Below, piece by piece: positions 33,814-43,163 of a stretch of DNA of 64,000 nt. The translations under genes were made by a program, and so were the position numbers. How positions within the stretch are numbered: the stretch's first letter is position 1; every line of letters starts with the position of its first letter. This DNA is from Roseinatronobacter sp052379845. Its GTDB lineage: Bacteria; Pseudomonadota; Alphaproteobacteria; Rhodobacterales; Rhodobacteraceae. The DNA is taken from assembly GCA_052379845.1 (NCBI GenBank), contig JBQTCF010000025.1, one strand, 5' to 3'. Under the pieces are notes generated by a model. That model saw only the letters and a program-made list of their open reading frames with translations. It did not search any database and was not told where the DNA came from.

Positions 33814-35583
33814 TCATGATGCCTGTGTCGGGCTGCGCAGCGTTTCACAGCGGTCGCGTTGCTGGCACGCGCGCGTCACGGATGGCGACAGCGCCATCAT
33901 GGCGTCAAACTGCGTCAGGTAAATAGCACCCGTCAGGTCATTCAGGAAATGGCTGCGCGCCAGTTGGTCCATGACCGGGCCTTTCACCTCGGACAGGTGG
34001 AACTGGACATCAGCGGTTTTCAAGCGGTCGTTGATGGCTTCCAGACTTTCGAGGGCCGAGGCGTCGATGTAGTTGACCGCCGTGCATTGCAACACCACAT
34101 GGCGCAGGGCAGGGCGGTCCGACAGGGTTTGCACAATGCGGTCCTCCAATGCGCGGGCATTGGGAAAATACAGCGATTCATCAACTCGTATCGAAAACAC
34201 CTGATCATCAGTCACCACATCATGACGCGCCACGTTCCGAAAATGCTCGGTGCCTGGAACCTGCCCCACGACAGCCATATGCGGGCGCGATGTCCGGTAT
34301 AGAAACAGCACCAAGGACAGCCCAACCCCCGCGATGAGCCCCTGTTCAACCCCTACGAACAGGGTGAAAACCATGGTCGCAGCCATCGCCGCGCCATCCG
34401 CGCGCGAATAAGCCCAAGTGCGCGGCAGCGCGCGAAAATCCAGCAGCGACACGACAGCCACAATGATGATTGCAGCCAGCGTCACGCGCGGCAGCGAATA
34501 CATAAGCGGGGTCAGCACCAGAAGCGCGACAGCAATCAGCACAGCCGTAATTGCCCCCGCCGCAGGCGTTGCCGCGCCGGCGTCGTAATTGACAATTGAC
34601 CGCGACAACCCGCCCGTGACCGGCATTGCGTTACTGACCCCCGCGCCCAGATTCGCCAACCCAAGGGCAACAAGTTCGCGGTTCGGATCAACAGATTGAC
34701 GCTTCTTCGCAGCAAGGGTCTGCGCGATCGAAATGCTTTCGACATAGCCCACAATGGCAATCATCGCAGCCGGTGCAAGCAGCAACTGGATAAGTCCGAT
34801 ATCAACCGAAGGCATGCCAAATTCCGGCAAACCGCGCGGCACATCGCCAAGGATAGCCACGCCCCGGTCTTGCAGCCCGAAGGCAAGCACCACTGCGGTG
34901 GACGCCACAACCGCAATCAGCAGCGCAGTTTTGCCAAGCAGTTTTGCCACCGGCGCCGACAGGCCCATGCGTTGCAACACCTGCGCCAACCCGGTGCGCG
35001 CCCAGATCAGAAACGCAAGAATTGCACCGGCCAGCGTGACCGTCACCCAAGATATCTGGCTGATATTCGCCACCAGTGACGGCACAACTTGCGGCAGTGT
35101 TTTCCCGGTGATGTCCGCCCCCAGAATGTGGCGCAGCTGGCTGGCCGCGATCAGCAATCCGGCAGCGGTTATGAACCCCGAAATCACCGGATGGCTTAGA
35201 AAACTGGCAATGAACCCCAGCCTGAACAGGCCAAGGGCCAGCATCATGGCACCAGATAGCAGTGCGATCCATACTGCTGCGAGATGGTAGTATTCGGTTC
35301 CAGATTGCGCGACCGCCCCGGCCGCGGCGGCCGTCATCAAGGCAACCACCGCCACCGGCCCCACCGCCAAGGCCCGCGATGTGCCGAATGCCGCATACAA
35401 CACCAGCGGAACTATGGCCCCATATAGCCCTGCTTGCGGCGGCAACCCCGCCAGCATGGCATAGGCCATGCCTTGCGGGATAAGCATGATCGTCACCACC
35501 ATGGCCGCAATCACGTCATTGCTCAGATCCGCGCGCGTGTAATGTCTGGCCCATGCCAGAAAGGGCAGAAATCGTGTAAGCAT
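33814..35583 (-). CDS. SulP-family anion permease with STAS domain
   Basis: A 589-residue inner-membrane transporter with about 12-14 helices. IMLIPQGMAYAMLAGLPPQAGLYGA is broken here into the SulP hallmark near helix 1-3 and NAMPVTGGLSRSIVN marks helix 10. Residues after about 440 form a cytosolic STAS domain (VFSIRVDESLYFPNA, YIDASALESLEAIND). Possible cargo: sulfate, bicarbonate or carboxylates. An alternative ATG 63 bases upstream lacks a ribosome-binding site. Confidence 0.92.
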   Translation of the reverse strand: MLTRFLPFLAWARHYTRADLSNDVIAAMVVTIMLIPQGMAYAMLAGLPPQAGLYGAIVPLVLYAAFGTSRALAVGPVAVVALMTAAAAGAVAQSGTEYYHLAAVWIALLSGAMMLALGLFRLGFIASFLSHPVISGFITAAGLLIAASQLRHILGADITGKTLPQVVPSLVANISQISWVTVTLAGAILAFLIWARTGLAQVLQRMGLSAPVAKLLGKTALLIAVVASTAVVLAFGLQDRGVAILGDVPRGLPEFGMPSVDIGLIQLLLAPAAMIAIVGYVESISIAQTLAAKKRQSVDPNRELVALGLANLGAGVSNAMPVTGGLSRSIVNYDAGAATPAAGAITAVLIAVALLVLTPLMYSLPRVTLAAIIIVAVVSLLDFRALPRTWAYSRADGAAMAATMVFTLFVGVEQGLIAGVGLSLVLFLYRTSRPHMAVVGQVPGTEHFRNVARHDVVTDDQVFSIRVDESLYFPNARALEDRIVQTLSDRPALRHVVLQCTAVNYIDASALESLEAINDRLKTADVQFHLSEVKGPVMDQLARSHFLNDLTGAIYLTQFDAMMALSPSVTRACQQRDRCETLRSPTQAS

Positions 35584-35780
35584 ATGCCAAAGCCTGTCAG
35601 TCGGGGGGCTGGCCCGACACGGGGGCCGGACCAGCGAAGCCTTCATATACGGACAGTCAAAACATATTACAAGATTTGAATATTAAAACCGCTGTGAAAA
35701 CCTGATACCCCCTTGTTCCGTGTCTTGCCAAAAACACACGCCTTGCAGCACGCCTCACGTTCCTTGACGGTCGCGCATGA

Positions 35781-35809
35781 GGTGCAGAACATATGTGCAG
35801 TTCTGCACC
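35781..35809 (-). terminator. Perfect 10-bp hairpin beyond the PAS/MCP gene
   Basis: GGTGCAGAAC (35781-35790) pairs exactly with GTTCTGCACC (35800-35809) around a 9-base loop, 35 bases beyond the stop of the leftward sensor gene. There is no T-tract on either strand, so it is a 3'-end stabiliser or Rho-linked terminator candidate rather than a certain terminator. Confidence 0.5.
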
Positions 35810-35843
35810 GCAGGCCCCGGTTCCAGCGCCGGTCAGGCGGGTG

Positions 35844-37880
35844 TCAATCCTTCAAGCGGTTGATGGTTTCAGCAAGCCGTCCCACGCGGTCGCGTGTGGC
35901 GGCAATCTTGGCGTTGACCTGTTCGGCGGCTTCGCGCGCGCGCACGGCCAGGGCGCGCACTTCCCCCGCCACGACCGCGAATCCGCGCCCTGCATCGCCC
36001 GCGCGCGCGGCTTCCACCGAGGCATTGAGCGCGAGCAGGTTGGTTTGCATCGCAATGCTGTCAATCGTTTCAACCACCGCCGAAATTTCCTGACTGGAGG
36101 CCGTCACATCGCGCACCGCTTCATTCGTGTCCTTCACCGCCTGCGCGCGCGATGTGATGTCCGGCCCATACATCAGGAATTTCTGCACATCGCCTGCAAT
36201 ATCAGTCAAGGTCAGGAAATAGGCGTCAAAAATGGAGTCCGTTCCATCCACACGCGAAAAGACGATGTCCTGACGGTATTCGCCAGCTTCCCTCAATCTG
36301 GAAATTTTGTCAGGTTCCAGCAGTTCCAGCAGGCCGGGCAGGGGCTGGCCGTCCAGATGCCCGGTCAGGTAGTCATTGGCCTTGATGCTGCGCCCCTCAG
36401 CGTTCCATTCCGCCATGGCCGCAGTCTTGGAAATGGCTTCCAATTGGCGGGTGAATTCCAGCGATGTCAGCTTGATTGACGAGATATTCGCCTGAACAGA
36501 AATGAATTTTTCGATCTTTCCAGCCTTGTCAAAAACCGGGTTGATCGCCAGTGAAATCCAGTAGGGTTTGCCCGCGCGGTTGTAGTTCAAGATCTCCTCA
36601 TAAAAAGGGGTGCCGCTTGCCAGCGCTTTCGAGATGCGCTTAACAGTTTCAGGGTCGGTTTCAGGGCCTTGCAGAAAATCACCCGGCCTGCGTCCCATCA
36701 CTTCTTGCGCGGAATAGCCGGTCAGACGGGTGAAGCCCGAATTCACATAAATCAGCTTGCGGCTTGCATCTGTAATAAGGACCGCATTATCCGTTTCATC
36801 GGCCACCAGCGACAACAGGCGAATATGCTCGCGCCGTTTCACTTCTTCGGTCACATCGCGCAAGAAGGCCGTGTAGGTTATTGAGCCATCTTCGCGTGGG
36901 ACCTTGGACAATGACAGATTGACCCAGCGCTGCTCGCCATCCTTGCGAACAAGTTCCACCTCCCTTGAAGTGCCGACAATGCGGTTCACCCCCGTGGTGC
37001 GGTTGCGATTGACCAGATTGTCATGATTTGCCCGGTGGGTGATGGGGACAAGCATATCGACATTTCTGCCAATCACGTCTTCGCGGTCATATCCCCACAG
37101 CCGTTCTGCCGCAGGGTTGAAGAAAACGACATTGTTGTCAGCGTCAATTTCGACCACTGCATCAAGGGCTTGTTCCAGCGTTTCGCGCAGACGACGTTCC
37201 GCCGCTTTGATGCCCGATATATCTTTCAGAAACGCAGTATAGCATATGCCCGCGCTGGTATTGACCTTCGACAAGGTCAGGCCAACGGTCACTTGCGTGC
37301 CGTCAGCGCGTTCAATCTGAACTTCACGCATTGTGCCGACAATGCGGTTTTCGCCGGTGCGCCGGTTGCGGTGGACCATTTCATCGTGATTGTGCCGCAT
37401 CACTTGGGGCACAAGGTGTTTGACATTGCGCCCCAACACCTGTTCGCGCGGCAATTGCCACAGGCTCTCCGCAGCCTTGTTGAAAAACACCACGTTGTTT
37501 TCAGGGTCAATGGAAACGACCGCATCGATGGCCTGTTCAAGGATCGCGTCGTTCTGCTGATCTTTCGCCACGTCCAGACACACAAGCTGCACAGTGCTAT
37601 CACCCAGTTTCAGGTCATAGGTGCTGCGCTTGAGCATGGAGGCGGGCTTGGTGTCCTGCTTGGAGAGGGAGCTCAGCAAGTCCTCGAATGTGATGCCATG
37701 CAGGTCAACGCCCCATTTGCCTGCCATCTCGGCGAATTCGGAATTCGCGTAAATCACGACGCCCTGATCGTTGACCAACACGCTTGGTTTGGAAATCTGC
37801 TCAAGAAAACCGTAGTCCGAAGCAGGCTTGAATGAGGTTGGTCGCCAGAAACGCATATGTCGTATCCTCGAATCGAACAT
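35844..37880 (-). CDS. Soluble multi-PAS sensor with truncated methyl-accepting signalling domain
   Basis: A 678-residue protein with no membrane helix. Successive PAS domains lie at about 25-105, 110-228, 232-350 and 355-468, with a degenerate one at 480-580. PAS2 and PAS3 are closely related repeats (each has AVVxID..NNVVFFN and ENRIVGT/VNRIVGT). PAS4 is LOV-like (DFLQGPETDPETV) but has proline/glycine where LOV has its photoactive Cys. The C-terminus (597-672) has only the tip and one arm of the MCP hairpin (QTNLLALNASVEAARAG, GRGFAVVAGEVR). It probably signals energy or redox state to a CheA. Confidence 0.88.
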   Translation of the reverse strand: MFDSRIRHMRFWRPTSFKPASDYGFLEQISKPSVLVNDQGVVIYANSEFAEMAGKWGVDLHGITFEDLLSSLSKQDTKPASMLKRSTYDLKLGDSTVQLVCLDVAKDQQNDAILEQAIDAVVSIDPENNVVFFNKAAESLWQLPREQVLGRNVKHLVPQVMRHNHDEMVHRNRRTGENRIVGTMREVQIERADGTQVTVGLTLSKVNTSAGICYTAFLKDISGIKAAERRLRETLEQALDAVVEIDADNNVVFFNPAAERLWGYDREDVIGRNVDMLVPITHRANHDNLVNRNRTTGVNRIVGTSREVELVRKDGEQRWVNLSLSKVPREDGSITYTAFLRDVTEEVKRREHIRLLSLVADETDNAVLITDASRKLIYVNSGFTRLTGYSAQEVMGRRPGDFLQGPETDPETVKRISKALASGTPFYEEILNYNRAGKPYWISLAINPVFDKAGKIEKFISVQANISSIKLTSLEFTRQLEAISKTAAMAEWNAEGRSIKANDYLTGHLDGQPLPGLLELLEPDKISRLREAGEYRQDIVFSRVDGTDSIFDAYFLTLTDIAGDVQKFLMYGPDITSRAQAVKDTNEAVRDVTASSQEISAVVETIDSIAMQTNLLALNASVEAARAGDAGRGFAVVAGEVRALAVRAREAAEQVNAKIAATRDRVGRLAETINRLKD

Positions 37881-38051
37881 TGTGGTCAGGATACCTATGT
37901 CGGGAAATCACTAAATTTCCGTATAGCAGGCGTTGTAAATTAAACCCATAATCAGTATTATGTTAATTACAGATCAAACCGCAACGGCAACTTGCGATCA
38001 TGCGCCCCTGTCGGTATGACGCATGAAAGCGAACCCGCAAGAGGCCTGTGC

Positions 38052-39356
38052 ATGATCCCGCGTTATTCCCGCCCTGAAATGGTTGCCATCTGGTCACCGG
38101 AAACGAAATTCCGCATCTGGTATGAAATCGAGGCCCATGCCTGCGATGCTCAGGCGAAACTGGGCGTGATTCCGGCAGCAAGCGCCGCTGCGGTCTGGAA
38201 AGCCAAGGATGTGGAATTCGACGTCGCCCGCATTGACGAAATTGAGGCCGTCACCAAACATGATGTCATCGCGTTCCTGACGCATCTGGCGGAAATCATC
38301 GGCAATGACGAAGCGCGCTTCGTGCATCAGGGCATGACCAGTTCTGACGTGCTTGATACCACCTTCAATGTGCAGCTGGTGCGCGCCAGCGATCTGTTGC
38401 TGGCCGATATGGATGCCCTGCTGGATGCGCTGAAGCGGCGCGCGATGGAACATAAATTCACCATCCGCATGGGCCGCAGCCACGGCATTCATGCAGAACC
38501 CACGACCATGGGCCTGACCCTTGCGCGGTTTTACGCGGAAATGAAACGCAACCGTGACCGGCTGGCGCTGGCGCGCAGCGAAATTGCTACAGGTGCTATT
38601 TCAGGCGCTGTCGGAACCTTCGCCAATATCGACCCCAGCGTGGAAGAACATGTCTGCGCGCAACTGGGCCTGACGCCCGAACCCATCAGCACGCAGGTTA
38701 TTCCGCGCGACCGGCATGCAATGTTCTTTGCGACATTGGGCGTCATTGCCAGCAGTATTGAAAACGTGGCAGTTGAGATCCGCCACATGCAACGCACCGA
38801 GGTGCTGGAAGCCGAGGAATTCTTCAGCAAGGGCCAGAAAGGGTCCAGCGCGATGCCGCACAAGCGCAACCCTGTCCTGACCGAAAACCTGACGGGACTG
38901 GCGCGGCTGGTGCGCATGGCAGTTGTGCCCGCGATGGAAAACGTGGCGCTTTGGCATGAACGCGACATTTCGCATTCATCGGTGGAACGCATGATCGGCC
39001 CTGATGCCACCGTCACACTGGATTTCGCGCTTGCCCGTCTGACGGGTGTCATCGACAAGCTGGTGGTCTATCCTGACAATATGATCACCAATATGAACAA
39101 GTTTCGCGGCCTGATCCATTCGCAACGCGTGCTTCTGGCGCTGACGCAGGCGGGCGTCAGCCGCGAGGATGCCTATACCCTTGTGCAGCGAAACGCGATG
39201 AAAGTGTGGGAAAAAGGGTGCGACTTTCTTGAAGAATTGCTGGCCGACAAGGATGTGCGCGCCGCGCTGTCCGAAGAAGAAATCCGCGCAAAATTTGATC
39301 TTGAATACCATACCAAGCATGTGGAAACGATATTTTCGCGGGTTTTTGGCGTTTAG
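38052..39356 (+). CDS. purB: Adenylosuccinate lyase
   Basis: A 434-residue homotetrameric lyase acting twice in purine synthesis (SAICAR to AICAR, adenylosuccinate to AMP). MIPRYSRPEM is the standard start, GMTSSDVLDTT and GRSHGIHAEPTT hold active-site residues, and GSSAMPHKRNP is the fumarase/aspartase superfamily signature. An ORF ATG 60 bases upstream is not favoured. It is divergent from the PAS/MCP gene. Confidence 0.97.
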   Translation: MIPRYSRPEMVAIWSPETKFRIWYEIEAHACDAQAKLGVIPAASAAAVWKAKDVEFDVARIDEIEAVTKHDVIAFLTHLAEIIGNDEARFVHQGMTSSDVLDTTFNVQLVRASDLLLADMDALLDALKRRAMEHKFTIRMGRSHGIHAEPTTMGLTLARFYAEMKRNRDRLALARSEIATGAISGAVGTFANIDPSVEEHVCAQLGLTPEPISTQVIPRDRHAMFFATLGVIASSIENVAVEIRHMQRTEVLEAEEFFSKGQKGSSAMPHKRNPVLTENLTGLARLVRMAVVPAMENVALWHERDISHSSVERMIGPDATVTLDFALARLTGVIDKLVVYPDNMITNMNKFRGLIHSQRVLLALTQAGVSREDAYTLVQRNAMKVWEKGCDFLEELLADKDVRAALSEEEIRAKFDLEYHTKHVETIFSRVFGV

Positions 39357-39423
39357 TTTCAAAAACCGTCTTGTTTTGGCAGGAATCGTGCTAGCTTTAA
39401 GGCACCATGACGGAGGTAACACA

Positions 39424-39588
39424 ATGAAACTCAGACTGGCACTTTCGGCAATTGTTCTTTCCCTGACGCCTGCATTGGCATCGGCCATGTGTTCTGGAAT
39501 GTCCTATGAAACAACCGCGTCCAGCTGCATGGCCGGGCAGGTTTGGGACAATGACAGCGCAAGCTGTGTCGACCCCGCAACAAGCTGA
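39424..39588 (+). CDS. Small secreted cysteine-containing protein
   Basis: A 54-residue protein: signal peptide MKLRLALSAIVLSLTPALASA and a mature part of about 33 residues with four-spaced cysteines (CSGMSYETTASSC, GQVWDNDSASC). The pattern W-D-x-D-S-x-S-C resembles a minimal chitin-binding/CBM14-like loop, but that is speculative. GGAGG is well placed before the ATG. It lies 67 bases after purB and is closed by a terminator, so it may be co-transcribed with purB. Confidence 0.75.
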   Translation: MKLRLALSAIVLSLTPALASAMCSGMSYETTASSCMAGQVWDNDSASCVDPATS

Positions 39589-39607
39589 TCTGGCGTCCTT
39601 TTAATGA

Positions 39608-39639
39608 AAAGCCCCCGCCCCATGTGGCGGGGGCTTTTT
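39608..39639 (+). terminator. Rho-independent terminator after the small secreted protein
   Basis: GCCCCCGCC / GGCGGGGGC forms a 9-bp stem with a CCATGT-like loop, followed by TTTTTCT, and preceded by GAAAA, so it could act in both directions. Confidence 0.92.
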
Positions 39640-39777
39640 CTATGGCAGCGCGTAAAACGATACGCTGCGTCAATGGTTTGTTGACGTTTTTTTGCGAAGC
39701 TCGCGGCAGACACAAATCGCAATGGCTGGGGATCACATGTCGTTAGAACAGATCATCTCTGCGCAGGGAAACATCCT

Positions 39778-40893
39778 ATGACCGACGCAGCCATGATGCC
39801 TTTCAATGCCGGGATCGGGGGCATGGATATGTCAGGCTTTGACGCTGATGATGGCCTTGTGGCGCCCGCTGAATCGCGCAGTTTTTCGGGCACCGACCAC
39901 CTTAGCGGACTTCAGAAAGCTGCAATCATTGTGCGCATCCTGATTGCTGAAGGCGTGGATATGCAGCTTTCATCGCTTTCGGCAACAATGCAGGCAAATC
40001 TTACCCGCACCATGGGCGAAATGCGGCTGGTTGACCGCACCACCATGAACGCGGTCGTGGCGGAATATGTGGATATGCTGGAACAGGTCGGGCTGTCCTT
40101 TCCGGAAGGGCTGGATGGCGCGCTGAGCTTGCTGGACGGGCGGCTTGACGCGACGGCAGCGGAACATCTGCGCAGTCTGGCGCGCGGTGCGAACGGGCGT
40201 GACCATTGGGCCGATCTGGAACGCGCGCCCGATTCCGACCTGCTGCCCCTGCTGGAAGCTGAAAGCACTGTAGTGGGTGCTGTCGTGCTGTCGAAACTAA
40301 GCATTGACAAAGCTGCGGGCTTGCTTGCGCAGATGCCGCCCGATCTGGCGCAGGCCCTGGCGCTGTCAGTGGGCAAAACCGAAGAAATAGATCCTGACAC
40401 TGTTGCCAGGATCGGGGCGTCCCTTGCCCAGCAAGTGACGGACAAACCGCTGCGCGCCTTTATCAAACCCTCGACCAAGCGTGTGGGCGAAATACTGAAC
40501 TCCTCCCCGTCGGCGTTGCGCGACCGGCTTCTGGCAGGATTGGAAAGTGTGGATCAGGGCTTTGCTACTGGTGTGCGCAAATCAATTTTCACCTTTCAGG
40601 ATATTCCTGCCCGGATCGAAGAACGCGATGTGCCGACACTTATGCGCGAAATCCCGTCAGAGGATATGATGTTCATCATCGCGGCAAATGCCGAAGATGA
40701 CCAACCAACATTGGAATTTCTGCTCTCGAACATGTCAAAACGTGTGGCCGATACCATGCGCGAAGATGCCATGGCCCTGCCCGTTCCGACGCCCAAACAG
40801 AAAGATGAAATTATGGCGCGTGTCATGGCGGCTGTGCGTATCATGATTGATTCGGGAACACTGACCCTTAAATCTACCGAGGAAGAGGATTAG
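39778..40893 (+). CDS. fliG: Flagellar motor switch protein FliG (Rhodobacterales type)
   Basis: A 371-residue cytosolic rotor protein. After a variable 40-residue leader, the N-terminal domain begins LSGLQKAAIIVRILIAEG. The middle domain has ARGANGRDHWADL. The C-terminal domain is the clearest: FQDIPARIEERDVPTLMREIPSEDM and LLSNMSKRVADTMREDA match the torque-generating FliG_C region. It is slightly longer than typical FliG (about 330). No other flagellar gene is in the window, so it stands apart from the main flagellar cluster. Ribosome-binding site is weak (CAGGGAAAC). Confidence 0.85.
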   Translation: MTDAAMMPFNAGIGGMDMSGFDADDGLVAPAESRSFSGTDHLSGLQKAAIIVRILIAEGVDMQLSSLSATMQANLTRTMGEMRLVDRTTMNAVVAEYVDMLEQVGLSFPEGLDGALSLLDGRLDATAAEHLRSLARGANGRDHWADLERAPDSDLLPLLEAESTVVGAVVLSKLSIDKAAGLLAQMPPDLAQALALSVGKTEEIDPDTVARIGASLAQQVTDKPLRAFIKPSTKRVGEILNSSPSALRDRLLAGLESVDQGFATGVRKSIFTFQDIPARIEERDVPTLMREIPSEDMMFIIAANAEDDQPTLEFLLSNMSKRVADTMREDAMALPVPTPKQKDEIMARVMAAVRIMIDSGTLTLKSTEEED

Positions 40894-40969
40894 AAACGTC
40901 ACATACCCAATGTTCAAGATAAACCGCGTCCGGCCAGCGTGACCTGTGCTGGGGGGCATCGTCGGGTCG

Positions 40970-41110
40970 GTGCAGCTTTGGCGTGAATCTGAATAAACGC
41001 TACGCTAGGGCAGGTTGAGCAAAAGTGGGAACCGGTTTTGCGCTTCTCGAACCTGCGAAATCAATAAGTTAGAGTGTGTGGCGTGAATGCGAATGAACGC
41101 GACACGCTCT
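40970..41110. repeat. REP-like palindromic repeat unit
   Basis: Bases around 41076-41112 form a 16-base imperfect inverted repeat (TTAGAGTGTGTGGCGT / ACGCGACACGCTCTAA, two mismatches). A related half (GGCGTGAATCTGAATAAACG) occurs at about 40980. Between them is AAAGTGGGAACCGGTTTTGCG, a sequence type I remember as a dispersed alphaproteobacterial intergenic repeat. It lies in the 215-base gap between fliG and the AckA-PduL gene and may act as a 3' boundary for both transcripts. Confidence 0.6.
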
Positions 41111-42923
41111 AATTGGCACGCAATGTCGTGTCGGCCCGCACTGTTGCGGCGGCGGAAATTTGCCCCGCGCCTTCCCCCTGAATTCCTGCGGCGTTAGCCT
41201 CGTCCGTGTCAATATGCATTTCCGTAAATGCGTTCTCGGATACGCGCACCAGCACACGCGTGAATGTCAGGTCGCGCCCTGTCGCCTCCAGCGTGACATT
41301 GACCATATCCCCATCCTGAACGCCCATCTGGCCTGCGTCCTGCGAGGCCATGTGAATATGGCGTGAGGCGATAATCAGCCCGTCACTGTCCAAGCTGCCC
41401 GCCGGTCCGGACAGCCGGATTTGGGGGGTTTCGTCCAACTTGCCGCTTTGGCGCACCGGCGCATCAATGCCCAAGGCAAAACTGTCCGTGCGGGACACTT
41501 CGATCTGGGTGCGGTCGCGCAACGGACCAAGGATTGCCACATTGTGAATGCTGCCCTTGGGACCATGCAGCGCCACACGTTCAACCGCCGCCCAGTGGCC
41601 GTGTTGGCGCAAGGGTTTTCCCGGCGTCAATTCATACCCTGTGCCAAACAGGGCATCCACGGCCTTGCGGCACAAATGCACATGCCGCGCAGATACCGCA
41701 ACTGGAATGCGCACCCCCTGCCCCTTCGGGCGCGCGACGGCACTGACCACGTCGCGCGCGATCATCAACTGTTCTGCGGTTTCCGTAACCAGCACATTGA
41801 CCCGCGCGCCATAGGCCTGAATTTGCGGGGCGGCGCGCGCGGTCAGGTCCACATTCATGTTGCGGTCATGGTCCAGCATAAGACCCATGAACCCCAACCC
41901 ATCACAGATGCGCCTGCGCATGGACGCGGAATTCTCGCCAATGCCCCCTGTAAACACCAGCGCATCCAGCCCGCCCATGGCCGCGGCATAGGCCCCGATA
42001 TATTTCCGCGCGCGGTAGGCGTAGATATGGATGGCAAGCTGCGCGTCCGCATCCCCCTGTGCGGCGCGTTCCTCGACATCGCGCATATCCGGCGATCCGG
42101 TCAATCCTAGCAAGCCGCTATGGCGGTTCAGCGCATCTTCAATCTGCGCGACATCCAGCCCCAGTTCGCGCTGAACATAGCCAAACAGGCCCGGGTCCAC
42201 ATCGCCCGAACGGGTGCCCATGACCAGCCCTTCCATAGGCGTCATGCCCATTGAACTGTCAATGCTGATGCCGCCCGCAATGGCACAGGCGCTTGCCCCA
42301 TTGCCCAGATGCAAGCTGATCAGCCGCATGTCCCGCAAGCGCTGCCCCAACACTTCGGCGGCGCGATGGGCCACATATTTATGCGACGTGCCGTGAAACC
42401 CGTAGCGGCGCAGCCCGCGCGCGCGCCAGTCTTTGGGCACCGCATAAGTGCTGGCGCGCGCAGGGTTGGTCAGGTGAAACGCCGTGTCAAACACGGCCCA
42501 TTGCGGCAAATCAGGCCAGACCTGCCGCGCGACATGCACCGCCGCAAGGTTGGCGGGGTTATGCAGCGGCGCCAGCGGGGTCAGCGCTTCAATCGCGCCC
42601 AGCGTTGTGTCTGTCAGCTGTGTTGCTGTGCTGAAACGGTCCCCGCCATGCGCAATGCGGTGGCCAATTGCATCCAGCGCGCCAATGCCCGCCTGTTCCA
42701 ACAGGCCGGGAACCGCGCGTGTGGCGTCATCCAGATTGCCATACGGGGCAGCGACAAGGACAGGCTTCGCTGTGCCGTGACGATAGTCACATCCTGTCGG
42801 GCTGAACCTGTCGAAACTGCCCTTGAAGATGTGTTTCGCCTGATCCAGCGTTTCATGTGCATTCATGTCAAAAACCCCGAATTTCAGGGATGAACTGCCC
42901 GCGTTGAAAACCAGAATGCGCAT
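41109..42923 (-). CDS. AckA-PduL fusion: acetate/propionate kinase plus phosphotransacylase
   Basis: A 604-residue bifunctional protein. Residues 1-395 are an acetate/propionate kinase: FNAGSSSLKFGVFD, GHRIAHGGDRF, RRYGFHGTSHKYV, LHLGNGASACAI, GTRSGDVDPG and GGIGENSA. Residues 404-598 are a PduL phosphotransacylase, with probable zinc ligands His414/His416 (SARHVHL), Glu475, His522/His524 (SRHIHM) and His570 (MHIDTDEANA), spaced as in PduL. One polypeptide would therefore convert acyl-CoA to acyl-phosphate to acid plus ATP, or the reverse. Neighbouring mcmA and pccAB favour propionate as a substrate, but acetate is equally possible. No microcompartment targeting extension or shell genes are seen. 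Confidence 0.93.
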   Translation of the reverse strand: MRILVFNAGSSSLKFGVFDMNAHETLDQAKHIFKGSFDRFSPTGCDYRHGTAKPVLVAAPYGNLDDATRAVPGLLEQAGIGALDAIGHRIAHGGDRFSTATQLTDTTLGAIEALTPLAPLHNPANLAAVHVARQVWPDLPQWAVFDTAFHLTNPARASTYAVPKDWRARGLRRYGFHGTSHKYVAHRAAEVLGQRLRDMRLISLHLGNGASACAIAGGISIDSSMGMTPMEGLVMGTRSGDVDPGLFGYVQRELGLDVAQIEDALNRHSGLLGLTGSPDMRDVEERAAQGDADAQLAIHIYAYRARKYIGAYAAAMGGLDALVFTGGIGENSASMRRRICDGLGFMGLMLDHDRNMNVDLTARAAPQIQAYGARVNVLVTETAEQLMIARDVVSAVARPKGQGVRIPVAVSARHVHLCRKAVDALFGTGYELTPGKPLRQHGHWAAVERVALHGPKGSIHNVAILGPLRDRTQIEVSRTDSFALGIDAPVRQSGKLDETPQIRLSGPAGSLDSDGLIIASRHIHMASQDAGQMGVQDGDMVNVTLEATGRDLTFTRVLVRVSENAFTEMHIDTDEANAAGIQGEGAGQISAAATVRADTTLRAN

Positions 42924-43163
42924 GCTGTATTCCTTGTTGCTCGGGCCATGGCGGCAAGGCTGCCATGGGAAAGTGTTGCACCGGTTCTTTCCCGAATATC
43001 ATAGGCTGCCAAGATGGCCTTGCCATGACATGGCGCAAATCTTGGCCGCCCGACAGATGTGCTTGTGTAATTTCGCACAGCGCATGTGGGGTATCAGTGA
43101 ATTCTGCGCAGTGCGGAACCCGCTATATGGGGGCCAGTAGCACAGTCACATCATAGGGTCACA

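Noticed and set aside
42924..43163. Cobalamin or other riboswitch near the mcmA/AckA-PduL region
   Set aside because: I looked for B12-box-like sequence in the gaps before mcmA and AckA-PduL and saw none.
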